Assembly: GCA_005239165.1 (NCBI GenBank)
Contig: RAPG01000002.1
Location: 62,001 to 126,000 of the forward strand
Direction of reading: 5' to 3'
DNA: 64,000 nucleotides
Source of the DNA: Allopusillimonas ginsengisoli
Lineage (GTDB): Bacteria; Pseudomonadota; Gammaproteobacteria; Burkholderiales; Burkholderiaceae_B
In this document: one piece after another, positions 1 through 7,897 of the stretch
Layout: each line of letters starts with the position of its first letter
Position numbering within the stretch: position 1 is the stretch's first letter
The notes under the pieces: model-generated
The model's database searches: none
Seen by the model: only the letters and a program-made list of their open reading frames with translations
What the model was told of the DNA's origin: nothing
Position numbers and translations under genes: made by a program

Positions 1-36
1 GCTTATCTGAAACGACTGATCGAAATACACCTCCTC

Positions 37-52
37 TAGCCGAGTTCGGCTA
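37..52. promoter_or_regulatory. Inverted repeat upstream of pirin gene
   Basis: TAGCCGA-GT-TCGGCTA is a perfect 7+2+7 inverted repeat about 90 bases before the pirin start codon. It could be an operator or the stem of a terminator belonging to an upstream gene outside the window. No T-run follows on the plus strand, so an operator is slightly preferred. This is inference from symmetry only. Confidence 0.35.
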
Positions 53-85
53 TGGTCGATAAGTCAGTCGCTTGGGGGCAACACG

Positions 86-105
86 GCACAGCACAGCACA
101 GCACA
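86..105. repeat. Pentanucleotide tandem repeat (GCACA)x4
   Basis: Four perfect GCACA units lie between the inverted repeat at 37-52 and the ribosome binding site (AAAGGAG, about 126-132) of the pirin gene. They are in the leader or promoter region. This is one of several short tandem arrays in the spacers of this window. Confidence 0.7.
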
Positions 106-139
106 GCGTCCATCATCGTGCATTAAAGGAGCATCAAGC

Positions 140-1021
140 ATGAGCACCGAACTAGTAATAGAAAAACGCACACACGACCTGGGAGGCGGCTTTATTGTTG
201 GCCGGGTATTGCCCTTCAGAAAGCGTCGCATGGTGGGGCCGTTTGTATTCTTTGACCACATGGGCCCTTTGGAACTTGCGCCAGGCATTGCCCGAAGCCT
301 CGATGTGCGGCCACACCCACACATTGGGCTGGCTACCGTCACTTACCTGTACAACGGTCGTATCACCCACCGCGACAGTCTCGGTTTTGAACAGGAAATC
401 TTGCCCGGTCAGGTCAACTGGATGGTGGCAGGTCGCGGCATTACACACAGTGAGCGGCTTGAGTATGCGCGCGCACATGGCGCAAACATGCATGGCATAC
501 AGGCCTGGGTGGCGTTACCCACCGAACATGAAGAAACCGATCCGGCGTTTTACCATTTACACGGCGCCAGCCACTTGCCAGAGTGGCAGGAAGACGGCGT
601 GTCTTCACGACTTATCGCCGGTGAGATCGACGGCCTTCGCTCCGGCACGCCCACACACTCTCCTTTGTTCTATATGCACTGGGACATGCAGCCCGGCGCC
701 TGTAAAAGCTTGAGTAAGCAATATTCAGAACGCGCCGTTTATGTCGCCAGTGGCGAAATAGAAATCGACGGCAACCGGCTTGCAGCAGGCCATATGGCAG
801 TGCTGCAATCGGGCCATGCCGCGCAGATAAAGGCCGTGCAACCGTCAACCGTTATGCTGCTGGGTGGGGAGTCGATTGGCGAACGTTACCTGTCATGGAA
901 TTTTGTCTCGTCATCCAAAGAGCGACTGGCTCAGGCCCGCGAAGACTGGGATGCACAGCGCATGAAACTGCCTGTGGGTGACGATCAGGAATTCATGCCT
1001 CTGCCCGACGGGCTAGGATAA
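140..1021 (+). CDS. Pirin family protein
   Basis: This 293-residue protein has the two-cupin layout and length of bacterial pirins, non-haem metal proteins of which some have quercetinase activity and others bind metabolic enzymes. The N-terminal cupin carries the family signature: a PHPHIG metal-binding motif near residue 55, then the conserved stretch around GFEQEILPGQVNWM and GRGITHSE, which supplies further His and Glu ligands. There is no signal peptide, so it should be cytoplasmic. A good AAAGGAG site precedes the ATG. The siderophore-interacting protein gene starts 12 bases downstream in the same direction, suggesting a two-gene transcription unit. The family is clear; the substrate cannot be told from sequence. 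Confidence 0.92.
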   Translation: MSTELVIEKRTHDLGGGFIVGRVLPFRKRRMVGPFVFFDHMGPLELAPGIARSLDVRPHPHIGLATVTYLYNGRITHRDSLGFEQEILPGQVNWMVAGRGITHSERLEYARAHGANMHGIQAWVALPTEHEETDPAFYHLHGASHLPEWQEDGVSSRLIAGEIDGLRSGTPTHSPLFYMHWDMQPGACKSLSKQYSERAVYVASGEIEIDGNRLAAGHMAVLQSGHAAQIKAVQPSTVMLLGGESIGERYLSWNFVSSSKERLAQAREDWDAQRMKLPVGDDQEFMPLPDGLG

Positions 1022-1033
1022 ACTAGGGCTTTA

Positions 1034-1840
1034 ATGTCAAAAACACCTACTGACCCCAACGTTAAACGCCTGCGACACCCGCTTAAAGCGCGACGGCTGC
1101 AGGTTCTTAACATCGCCCCCGTGACACCAAAAATGGTTCGCGTCACCTTCCACAGCCCCGATCTTGCCGACTTCGTTTCGTCATCATTCGATGATCACAT
1201 CAAACTCTTCTTTCCTGCCGACGGCCAGCCTGTCATGCCCGAAGCCAGCAGTGAGGGTTTACGATTTCCAGAGGGGGCTGAACGTCCGGCGGCACGCGAC
1301 TACACACCACGGCGATACCGAAAAGACGTCAACCAACTCGACATAGACTTTCTGCTCCATGGCGATGGGCCCGCGTCCAACTGGGTGACACAGGCCCATG
1401 TCGGCGACGTGCTGATCGCTGCCGGACCTCGCGGATCTTTTGTCATTCCTGATACATATGACTGGCAGATTCTGATTGGCGACGAGACCGCATTGCCAGC
1501 CATCACTCGTCGCCTCGAAGAGGCCGGCGAAGGCTGCCATATCCATGTGCTTGCGCTGGTGCACGACGCCAGCGAGCGGCAGGCCGTCGAAACACATGCG
1601 CATGTAAATATACAGTGGATTTACCGTCAGGCTCCTGGATCAGACAGCCCCCATTCTGACCCATTATTGATGGCCGTTAAAGCGATACAGCTACCTTCGG
1701 GCCAGGGGTACATCTGGGCAGCGGGCGAGGCCGCACAAATGCGGGCCTTGCAGCATCACTTGAACATTGAAAGAGGCATTGAAAAATCGCTGATGCGCAT
1801 CAGCAATTACTGGAAGCACGCCCCCGAACCCGCTCATTAA
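1034..1840 (+). CDS. Siderophore-interacting protein (ferric-siderophore reductase family)
   Basis: This 268-residue protein fits the SIP/ViuB family of cytoplasmic FAD-dependent reductases that release iron from imported ferric siderophores. The N-terminal flavin-binding barrel holds the family motif RDYTPRRY (about residue 89) and the phosphate-binding GPRGSFV segment. The C-terminal half has the GDETALPAI motif that follows the NAD(P)H-binding region. An AGGG site lies just before the ATG, and the gene follows pirin by 12 bases, so the two are probably cotranscribed. No siderophore receptor or biosynthesis gene is nearby. Members differ in electron donor (NADPH or ferredoxin), which is not settled here. 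Confidence 0.9.
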   Translation: MSKTPTDPNVKRLRHPLKARRLQVLNIAPVTPKMVRVTFHSPDLADFVSSSFDDHIKLFFPADGQPVMPEASSEGLRFPEGAERPAARDYTPRRYRKDVNQLDIDFLLHGDGPASNWVTQAHVGDVLIAAGPRGSFVIPDTYDWQILIGDETALPAITRRLEEAGEGCHIHVLALVHDASERQAVETHAHVNIQWIYRQAPGSDSPHSDPLLMAVKAIQLPSGQGYIWAAGEAAQMRALQHHLNIERGIEKSLMRISNYWKHAPEPAH

Positions 1841-1955
1841 CTCACTACTCAGCGCGCTGCGTAGTGATCAGCGTGCCCTTGCCCTCTATGTCTTATCAAT
1901 GCAGGCTGCTCTCACAGGACTGCATAAACTAGCGCTTACTGCACACCCGTAAAAC

Positions 1956-1992
1956 AAAAAGCCGCTGTGGCATGTGCCCGCGGCGGCTTTTA
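1956..1992. terminator. Bidirectional rho-independent terminator
   Basis: AAAAGCCGC (1957-1965) pairs with GCGGCTTTT (1983-1991) around a G/C-rich loop, with an A-run on one side and a T-run on the other. It lies between the convergent ends of the siderophore-interacting protein gene and the TRAP large-permease gene and can serve both. Confidence 0.8.
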
Positions 1993-2007
1993 TACACTAG
2001 CGTTCGC

Positions 2008-3318
2008 TTAGAAGAGCTGTTGCGGCAGCCAGGTTACGATGCTGGGGAAAATCATGAGGATAGCCATACCGATAATCTGCACAATCACAAATGGCCAGAC
2101 CGACCGGTAAATATCACCCATGGTAATACCTGGCGGAACCACCCCTTTGAGATAGAACAGATTAAAACCAAACGGCGGCGTCATGTAGCCAAGCTCCATG
2201 TTGATGACAAACAGAATGCCGAACCAGATCAGGTCAAAACCCAGTGACTCAACCACCGGAATGAAAACTGGCAGTGTGATCAACATAATGCCTACTGGGT
2301 CTAGCACCATCCCCAAGAAGAACACCACCAACATCATGGTAATAATGATGCCCCAGGGCCCGCCCGGCAACAAATGCATAAGCCCTTCAATAAACTGCTG
2401 AGCACCCATGCCCTGATAGGCGGCACTGAATGCGTGTGCGCCGAACAGAATCCACATAATCATGCCGGTTAGCCTGAGCGTGCGTATGGACGATTCTTGA
2501 ATCATCGGCCACGTAAGCTTGCGGTAAACTGCCGCCGACAGCAAGGCACCGAGCACGCCCATGGCGGCGGCTTCTGTGGGGGTGGTAATGCCCGCCATGA
2601 TCGAACCCATAACCATGACCACAATCATGATGGGCAGCAGCACAGCCTTGGTGGACGCAAGCTTTTCTGCCAAGGTCCCGCGCTCTCCTTTGGGCAACGC
2701 GGGGCCAAGCGAGGGTTGCAGATAGCAGCGTATGCCCACGTATAGCGACACCAGTACCACCAGCAGAAGGCCGGGCACTATGCCTGCAGCGAACATGCGG
2801 CCTACCGAAGCACCAGTGATGATGGAATACAGAATCATCATGATGCTGGGTGGAATCAAAATACCCCAACCACCGCCGGTGTTGATGCAGCCCAGGGCCA
2901 GCGTTTTCGAGTAACCGCGCTCAAGCATGGCCGGCAATGCGATGGTGCCCATGGCCACGACCGTGGCGCCACTGACACCCACCATGGCAGCAAAAATGGC
3001 ACAGATAAACAAGGTGCCAATGGCCAGCCCGCCTCGAAAGCCACCAAACCACAAGTGCATGGCCCGGTAAAGATCACTGGCCACACCTGTACGCTCAAGT
3101 ATCATCGACATGAACACAAACAGCGGTATGGCCACCAGCGTGAAGCTTTCCATGGTGCTCCAAACTTGTGAAGCCACCATGTAAAACGATTCAATACCCC
3201 AGGTGAAATACAGAAATACAACAGATACACCGCCCAGCACGAAAGCCAGCGGCACCCCAAGAAACAGAAACAGCAGCAAGGTGCTAAAAAACAGCACAGT
3301 AAGAACTTCAACACTCAT
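2008..3318 (-). CDS. TRAP transporter large permease (DctM family)
   Basis: This 436-residue, very hydrophobic protein is the DctM-type membrane subunit of a TRAP transporter, which imports carboxylate-like solutes using the sodium gradient. It has the family's dozen or so membrane spans, GVSGATVVAMGTIALPAM and GGGWGILIPPSI motifs in the first half, and ITTPTEAAAMGVLGAL midway. A start further upstream is possible in frame, but the ATG at 3318 fits better: it overlaps the stop codon of the small permease as TAATG, a usual arrangement for coupled translation of these partners. The solute is unknown; the binding protein two genes upstream sets specificity. Confidence 0.93.
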   Translation of the reverse strand: MSVEVLTVLFFSTLLLFLFLGVPLAFVLGGVSVVFLYFTWGIESFYMVASQVWSTMESFTLVAIPLFVFMSMILERTGVASDLYRAMHLWFGGFRGGLAIGTLFICAIFAAMVGVSGATVVAMGTIALPAMLERGYSKTLALGCINTGGGWGILIPPSIMMILYSIITGASVGRMFAAGIVPGLLLVVLVSLYVGIRCYLQPSLGPALPKGERGTLAEKLASTKAVLLPIMIVVMVMGSIMAGITTPTEAAAMGVLGALLSAAVYRKLTWPMIQESSIRTLRLTGMIMWILFGAHAFSAAYQGMGAQQFIEGLMHLLPGGPWGIIITMMLVVFFLGMVLDPVGIMLITLPVFIPVVESLGFDLIWFGILFVINMELGYMTPPFGFNLFYLKGVVPPGITMGDIYRSVWPFVIVQIIGMAILMIFPSIVTWLPQQLF

Positions 3319-3854
3319 TAGGCTTGCTCCCCTGAAGAAGTCAGAGAAGGCAACTCTGGGTGCAGCGCGGCGCATATATCGTGCGCCAGTTTTACCAAAC
3401 CTTGTAGCAGCAGCAGTACGCAGCCCACGGGTATGGCAAGCTTTGCAGGCCAGACGGGCGCATTCCAGGCTGAAAAAGAAGTTTCAAGATTTGATATCGA
3501 CTCATATGCCATCGAGCTGCCGAAATAAAGCAGTGCGGCAAGAAACATAAAGAACAGCGCCGACGTCACGATGTCGACAATAGCTTTGGTGCGTGACGAA
3601 AATTTGGAGTAGAAGATGTCGACATTGACATGGCCGCCATGCGCCAGAATATACCCGCCCGACATAATGGCGTAAAAGCCAAAAACAAGCTGGGTCAGTT
3701 CATTTGCCCATACAGTGGGTGACGACAGCACGTAGCGGCAGAACACTTCAATAAGCAGAAACGCCGACATAAAAACCACGAGCAGCGAAATCAGCCGGCC
3801 GACAATGTCATTTAGCCGGGTGATGCCATTCATGACGATAAAAATTGCACGCAT
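3318..3854 (-). CDS. TRAP transporter small permease (DctQ family)
   Basis: This 178-residue protein with four predicted membrane spans is the DctQ subunit. It has the usual length and the typical NELTQ segment (about residue 51) after the second span. A GGAG site sits seven bases before the ATG. Its stop codon overlaps the start of the large permease gene. Between it and the upstream binding-protein gene lies a strong hairpin, which should lower expression of the two membrane subunits relative to the binding protein. Confidence 0.9.
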   Translation of the reverse strand: MRAIFIVMNGITRLNDIVGRLISLLVVFMSAFLLIEVFCRYVLSSPTVWANELTQLVFGFYAIMSGGYILAHGGHVNVDIFYSKFSSRTKAIVDIVTSALFFMFLAALLYFGSSMAYESISNLETSFSAWNAPVWPAKLAIPVGCVLLLLQGLVKLAHDICAALHPELPSLTSSGEQA

Positions 3855-3887
3855 TCGTGGTCTCCAGTACGTCGTTGCACTGAAAAG

Positions 3888-3909
3888 CCCGCCCGAAAAA
3901 CGGGCGGGT
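3888..3909 (-). terminator. Intra-operon hairpin between dctP-type and dctQ-type genes
   Basis: Read on the minus strand, CCCGCCCG pairs perfectly with CGGGCGGG across a T5 loop and is followed by CTTTTC. It sits 14-35 bases after the binding-protein stop codon and ahead of the two permease genes. Position and form suggest a partial terminator or a 3' end-stabilising stem that gives more binding protein than permease. Confidence 0.7.
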
Positions 3910-3923
3910 TGGGGTAGCAGGTT

Positions 3924-4997
3924 TTACAGGTAGCCGAGTTCGCCGAGAAACTTGCGCAAACGATCTACAGCCTCTTTGGCTTCGGGGCTGCGCTCAGCCT
4001 CGGTATCCCAGAGTTTTTGTGCGCTTTCTGTCAGGCGTTGCTGTACATCTTCAGGCAACACAATAACTTTGACGCCGTCTTCTTTCTGGGCCTTGGCCAG
4101 CGTTATCTGCTCTTTGTACTGATACTCATTGGTACGAAGCCAGAACTGCTCATCAAGCGCCTGCACCAAAATAGTGCGCACGTCTTCAGGCAGTTTGTCG
4201 AGTGCCTTCTGGTTAATGATGAAGGCGTCAGTGCCGGCAATGTTTAGCGGCGGCTTGACGTGATATTTGGCAACTTCATAAAGACCGGTGCTCTTGGCGC
4301 CTTGTGCGGCCCCCCAGTGAGCGCCGTCAACCACACCACTGGCCAGTGCCGAGTACACCTCAGTACCTGGCAGGTAAACGCCCGAAGCGCCGGCATCAGT
4401 CAGGAACCGCTGAAGAATGCCCGACGAACGGATTTTCAGGCCCTTGAAGTCTTCCCAGCTGTTGATGGGCTTCTTCACGACCATTTCGGTGGGGTATACC
4501 TTGTCGGTCGAGTAGTACACGTTGTACTTGGCCGCTTCTTTGCGCAGCATGTCTTCAAAGCCAAGCTGAGTATGGAAATAGGCGGTTTCCCAGACTTCGC
4601 GGAAAGCGAAAGGCAGACCTGACGCAATACCGGCCAGCGTCAGTTTGTCTTGCACATACCCCGGAGAGATCGTGCCCATCTGGATGACGCCGCGGCTGAC
4701 GGCATTAAAGGTTTCATTTGCCTTGAACAGCGTGCCGGCGGGAAAGATTTCGATCTGCAGGCGACCATCGGTGCGCTCGGCAACGACTTTTTGCAGACGT
4801 TCTACGCTGTCTTTGTAAGAACTGCTTGACGTGGGAAAGTGAGACTGCAAGCGCCACTTTATCACCTCGGCAGCTGAAGCAGAAGCAGAGGCGGCAAAAA
4901 CACCACCCGCAACGAGCACGGCCAGCGTTGTATTGCGCACTAACCCTGTGCGGAGCCTGTAAAAAAGGCTTGAATTGGGTCGAGTCTGTACGGACAT
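3924..4997 (-). CDS. TRAP transporter substrate-binding protein (DctP family)
   Basis: This 357-residue periplasmic solute receptor starts with a basic segment and a hydrophobic core ending in an alanine-rich stretch, with likely signal peptidase cleavage after ASASA near residue 43. The mature part has DctP family features: WRLQSHFP at the start, then FPAGTLFKANETFNAVSRGVIQMG, and the WEDFKGLKIRSSG segment near residue 181 with the conserved arginine that in characterised members binds the solute carboxylate. AAGGAG lies seven bases before the ATG. It is the first gene of the operon, with two copies of a palindromic operator upstream. The ligand is not identifiable from sequence. Confidence 0.93.
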   Translation of the reverse strand: MSVQTRPNSSLFYRLRTGLVRNTTLAVLVAGGVFAASASASAAEVIKWRLQSHFPTSSSSYKDSVERLQKVVAERTDGRLQIEIFPAGTLFKANETFNAVSRGVIQMGTISPGYVQDKLTLAGIASGLPFAFREVWETAYFHTQLGFEDMLRKEAAKYNVYYSTDKVYPTEMVVKKPINSWEDFKGLKIRSSGILQRFLTDAGASGVYLPGTEVYSALASGVVDGAHWGAAQGAKSTGLYEVAKYHVKPPLNIAGTDAFIINQKALDKLPEDVRTILVQALDEQFWLRTNEYQYKEQITLAKAQKEDGVKVIVLPEDVQQRLTESAQKLWDTEAERSPEAKEAVDRLRKFLGELGYL

Positions 4998-5062
4998 CGA
5001 GTGTCTCCTTGGAAAAGGTGATGTTATTGATGCGCCCTATTTATATCGGGCCGCGATGTTGA

Positions 5063-5077
5063 TTCTGCATTGCAGAA
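5063..5077. promoter_or_regulatory. Operator-like palindrome, TRAP-proximal copy
   Basis: TTCTGCA-T-TGCAGAA is a perfect 7+1+7 palindrome 66 bases upstream of the TRAP binding-protein start codon. A near-identical copy lies at 5178-5192, 115 bases away centre to centre. This pairing suggests sites for a dimeric repressor or activator of the TRAP operon. No regulator gene is adjacent, so the protein is unknown. Confidence 0.6.
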
Positions 5078-5177
5078 CAATATCAGGCGAAAAGGCGCGT
5101 TACGGCCCCGATCGGCAAAAGAATAGGTCATTTATGTCGATTTGCCTACTGGTATTCATACCAAGAATAAAATTGTT

Positions 5178-5192
5178 TTCTGCAATGCAGCA
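5178..5192. promoter_or_regulatory. Operator-like palindrome, distal copy
   Basis: TTCTGCA-A-TGCAGCA repeats the site at 5063-5077 with one mismatch in the outer arm. The 115-base spacing is close to eleven turns of B-DNA, which would place both sites on the same face, as in repression by looping. Confidence 0.55.
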
Positions 5193-5209
5193 CAAACCGG
5201 CAGAAAACA

Positions 5210-5246
5210 AAAAAGCCGCTGCAGTGGAAAACCGCAGCGGCTTTTT
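5210..5246 (-). terminator. Rho-independent terminator after the SYLF gene
   Basis: AAAAAGCCGCTGC (5210-5222) pairs with GCAGCGGCTTTTT (5234-5246): a 13-base perfect stem with a T-run on either strand. It lies downstream of the minus-strand SYLF gene and also insulates the TRAP promoter region. Confidence 0.85.
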
Positions 5247-5351
5247 GTTCAGAACCTGACCTGGTCGAAGTTACGAACGACGGGAAAAGCATAAAGCCTG
5301 TAAGCCAGATGCCCGCCCGCCGCCGCGACTAGGTTGCGGCCAGCCTGCTTT

Positions 5352-5948
5352 TTACATCAGTTCCTTTTTTACAATCTTGGTGCCATTAAGCGATACACCC
5401 GCCATGAGGCCCGCATTTGTCATGACAAAGCCCACTACCGGTTCCTTCATGGTCTCGGTGTCGATGCTGCCATTTACACCGATGTTGGCAACGGCGACCG
5501 TAGCGTCGGCACCTGCCGTCCATCCATTGCTGGCACGAAACTGCCGCAGAGCCTCATCAGTCATGAATAAAAGCACGATTGCTTTGGACTGAGCACCGGC
5601 CTGCAAACCAACAGAGCCTGAAGTCGTGCTGTAGTAGCCCTGATTCTTGCCGTTAATGCGCAAGACGCCATCGCCGTGCTCACCGCCAACCACAAAGCTT
5701 GCTTCCAGAACCTTCGGAAACACCAGTACACCCTTGGCTTTTTCTACCAAGGCACGCGAATCAGGCGCTACGGAATACAGACGCTTGAGCGCAGCGTCAG
5801 TGCGTGTGTTGATGTCTTCCCGTTGCTGAGCCGCCGTGGCGGGGTCGCGGGGCGCTGTGGTCGTGCAGGCAGTAAAGGCCAGGCTGGTAAATGCAGCCAG
5901 TGCGATTACCGAACCAGCGCGGCGAACTACTGAGGTCTTATTTTGCAT
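5352..5948 (-). CDS. Lipid-binding SYLF-domain (YSC84-like) lipoprotein
   Basis: The 198-residue product starts at the ATG at 5948, chosen because a GGAG site stands before it and a signal sequence follows at once. The signal ends in FTAC, an acceptable lipobox, so it is probably a lipoprotein. The rest matches the SYLF/YSC84 family, whose eukaryotic members bind phosphoinositides: KAKGVLVFPKVLEASFVVGGEHGDG is followed by repeated glycine-rich segments. Bacterial members are periplasmic or outer-membrane-linked proteins of poorly known role. It is a single-gene unit with its own terminator. Confidence 0.88.
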   Translation of the reverse strand: MQNKTSVVRRAGSVIALAAFTSLAFTACTTTAPRDPATAAQQREDINTRTDAALKRLYSVAPDSRALVEKAKGVLVFPKVLEASFVVGGEHGDGVLRINGKNQGYYSTTSGSVGLQAGAQSKAIVLLFMTDEALRQFRASNGWTAGADATVAVANIGVNGSIDTETMKEPVVGFVMTNAGLMAGVSLNGTKIVKKELM

Positions 5949-6204
5949 AGTGAATCTCCATCTTATTAGGGCGGTGGTCAAGCCTACCGTACATGGCACC
6001 TAGCAAGTCTCATGCCCGGCCAGGGCCAGCGTCCTCTGACGGTCCGCAGTACAGCCTCTATTGACGCGGTTGTGGTCAAGTCACGACAATGACCGATTGC
6101 GCAACACTCGTTATGGGGCCGGCAACCTTGCCTTACCCGGGAGGCTTCATGAATGCTTGTCGTTGTACCCAAAACCCCGGGCGAACCTGCACGCAGGGGT
6201 ATTC

Positions 6205-7095
6205 ATGAGCACGCCCCACGGTTTGCGCTCCACCCTCTCATTGCGTACGCTCGCCCTGGCAGTTGCTTCTATGCTTGCATTCGCTGCCAACTCCGTATTG
6301 TGTCGGCTGGCACTGCATGACCACGCCATAGACCCATTCAGTTTCGGCATGATCAGGCTGGCATCAGGCGCTGTCACTCTGTTTCTCATTCAAAAACTGC
6401 GAGACGGCCCCGCCTTACCGCTGCGGTCTGACTGGCCTGCCGCCCTTGCGCTTTTTGCGTATGTCGCGTTCTTTTCATTTGCCTATCTTGTGCTCTCTAC
6501 AGGTACAGGCGCGCTCATCTTGTTTGGAGCGGTACAACTGACCATGCTAGGCGCAGGCCTGCGCAACGGTGAGCGGCCAGGCCGGTTAGCTATAGCCGGC
6601 ATGCTGCTCGCGATAGCGGGGCTGGTTTATCTGCTCTCACCCGGCATCACGGCACCGCCTTTGCTACCGGCCGCATGCATGGCCGCAGCCGGTATCGCAT
6701 GGGGCATCTACTCACTGCGCGGCCAAAAGATTGCCAATCCTCTGGCCGCGACGGCGAGAAACTTTGCGCTCGCGGCCCCGCTGTCGGTGGTGGCAGTTCT
6801 GTTAACCGCAAGCCAGGCGCATGCCAGTACGAAAGGCGTCGCCCTGGCGCTGACGTCTGGCATGCTGACATCAGGCATAGGCTATGTGATCTGGTACGCA
6901 GCGCTTCCAGGGCTTAGCGCCATGCGTGCGGCCACCATGCAGCTTTCCGTTCCTCTGATCGCCGCACTTGGCGGGCTGCTGCTCATTGAAGAAGCCATTA
7001 CCTTGCGACTTGCCATTGCGGCAATCAGCATTCTGGGCGGCATCGCACTAGTGCTGGCACGCCCACCGGCAAAAAGCCAGCAAGGTCTGCGGTAG
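6205..7095 (+). CDS. EamA/DMT-family exporter
   Basis: The protein has 296 residues from the ATG at 6205, preceded by a purine-rich CAGGGG, with about ten membrane spans and two EamA repeats. This is the standard build of the drug/metabolite transporter superfamily. Conserved spots are ASMLAFAANSVLCRLAL in the first span and a second-repeat segment with AAAGIAWGIYSLRGQK. Such proteins export amino acids or other small metabolites; the substrate cannot be deduced. An earlier in-frame start exists, but the extra residues look non-membrane and unlike the family. Its TAG stop is the first triplet of a 9-bp tandem repeat. Confidence 0.88.
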   Translation: MSTPHGLRSTLSLRTLALAVASMLAFAANSVLCRLALHDHAIDPFSFGMIRLASGAVTLFLIQKLRDGPALPLRSDWPAALALFAYVAFFSFAYLVLSTGTGALILFGAVQLTMLGAGLRNGERPGRLAIAGMLLAIAGLVYLLSPGITAPPLLPAACMAAAGIAWGIYSLRGQKIANPLAATARNFALAAPLSVVAVLLTASQAHASTKGVALALTSGMLTSGIGYVIWYAALPGLSAMRAATMQLSVPLIAALGGLLLIEEAITLRLAIAAISILGGIALVLARPPAKSQQGLR

Positions 7096-7170
7096 CTGCA
7101 ATAGCTTCAATAGCTGCGATAGCTGCGATAGCTGCAGTAGCTGCAGTAGCTGCAGTAGCTGCAGTAGCTG
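7093..7170. repeat. 9-bp tandem repeat (TAGCTGCAG-like) between convergent genes
   Basis: Eight full units plus TAGCTG run head to tail: TAGCTGCAA, TAGCTTCAA, two TAGCTGCGA, four TAGCTGCAG. The array begins at the stop codon of the EamA gene and ends one base before the stop codon of the convergent membrane-protein gene. Because the unit is 9 bp and contains TAG in the EamA frame, copy-number changes leave that gene unchanged. Confidence 0.95.
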
Positions 7171-7171
7171 G

Positions 7172-7780
7172 TCAGCTTAACGTAGTGAAATGTCGCAGCG
7201 AAAAGGCGATGGCATAAAACAGGGCCAGGCCGGCAAACCAGGCATGAAACCACGCTTTCCGGGTCACCATCGCCACAATGCTGAATCCAATGATCACGAC
7301 AACCGATAAGGGGTATTCAATGCCGTAGCTGTTAAAGTGGTCCCATCCTTTCAAGATGGTGTCGTACACATCTGCCACCTGGATCAATATCAACAACCCG
7401 AAAAACCATCGGCGGCGCGAAATAAAATAATCGTGGTAGCTGGCGTACTCTTGCATATGCTCGGGAAAAAGCATGGCACACAGCAAAAAGTGCAAGGCCG
7501 CATAGAAAATAATAAAAAGATAGATCTCGAAGCCCCAGACTTGAATCGATCTCAGGTTGAACTCAAGCCACCAAAAATGCACTACCGACAACAGCGCAAA
7601 GGCCACCCATGCCATATGGGTAAAGCACGTTTTCTTGCGGTGCGGGTGCTGAACCAGACTGGCTGAGCCAATTAACACTCTGGATATGCACAGCCCCAGC
7701 ACGATGCCGATAATGATACGGACATGCGTAAACGCTTCGGGTGCCGACAATGGTGGTGTCAATGCTTGTTCAATGGCCAA
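7172..7780 (-). CDS. Multispanning membrane protein of unknown function
   Basis: I do not recognise this protein. From the chosen start it has 202 residues with about six hydrophobic spans separated by short loops rich in aromatic and basic residues (VVHFWWLEFNLR, ASYHDYFISRRRWFF, GWDHFNSYGIEYP). The start is taken as TTG at 7780 because an AAGGAG stands six bases before it; an ATG further upstream lacks such a site. There is no signal sequence apart from the first span. It converges with the EamA gene and is upstream, in the same direction, of the GMC oxidoreductase's 3' end, with no evident operon partner. Confidence 0.7.
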   Translation of the reverse strand: MAIEQALTPPLSAPEAFTHVRIIIGIVLGLCISRVLIGSASLVQHPHRKKTCFTHMAWVAFALLSVVHFWWLEFNLRSIQVWGFEIYLFIIFYAALHFLLCAMLFPEHMQEYASYHDYFISRRRWFFGLLILIQVADVYDTILKGWDHFNSYGIEYPLSVVVIIGFSIVAMVTRKAWFHAWFAGLALFYAIAFSLRHFTTLS

Positions 7781-7897
7781 ACGGTTCTCCTTGTGGCCCG
7801 CGTGCTGGGCCAGTCGCCGCCCCATGCTGACAGTGACGCAGCACATGCTCTGGTTTCGCAGCACGCGCTATACACGCACGCTTACGTCGCCATCCCC

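Noticed and set aside
4975..5259. Plus-strand frame across the TRAP promoter
   Set aside because: It runs through both operator palindromes and the terminator, so it is not coding.
7093..7170. CRISPR array
   Set aside because: Units are 9 bp without spacers; the other arrays are likewise simple tandem repeats.
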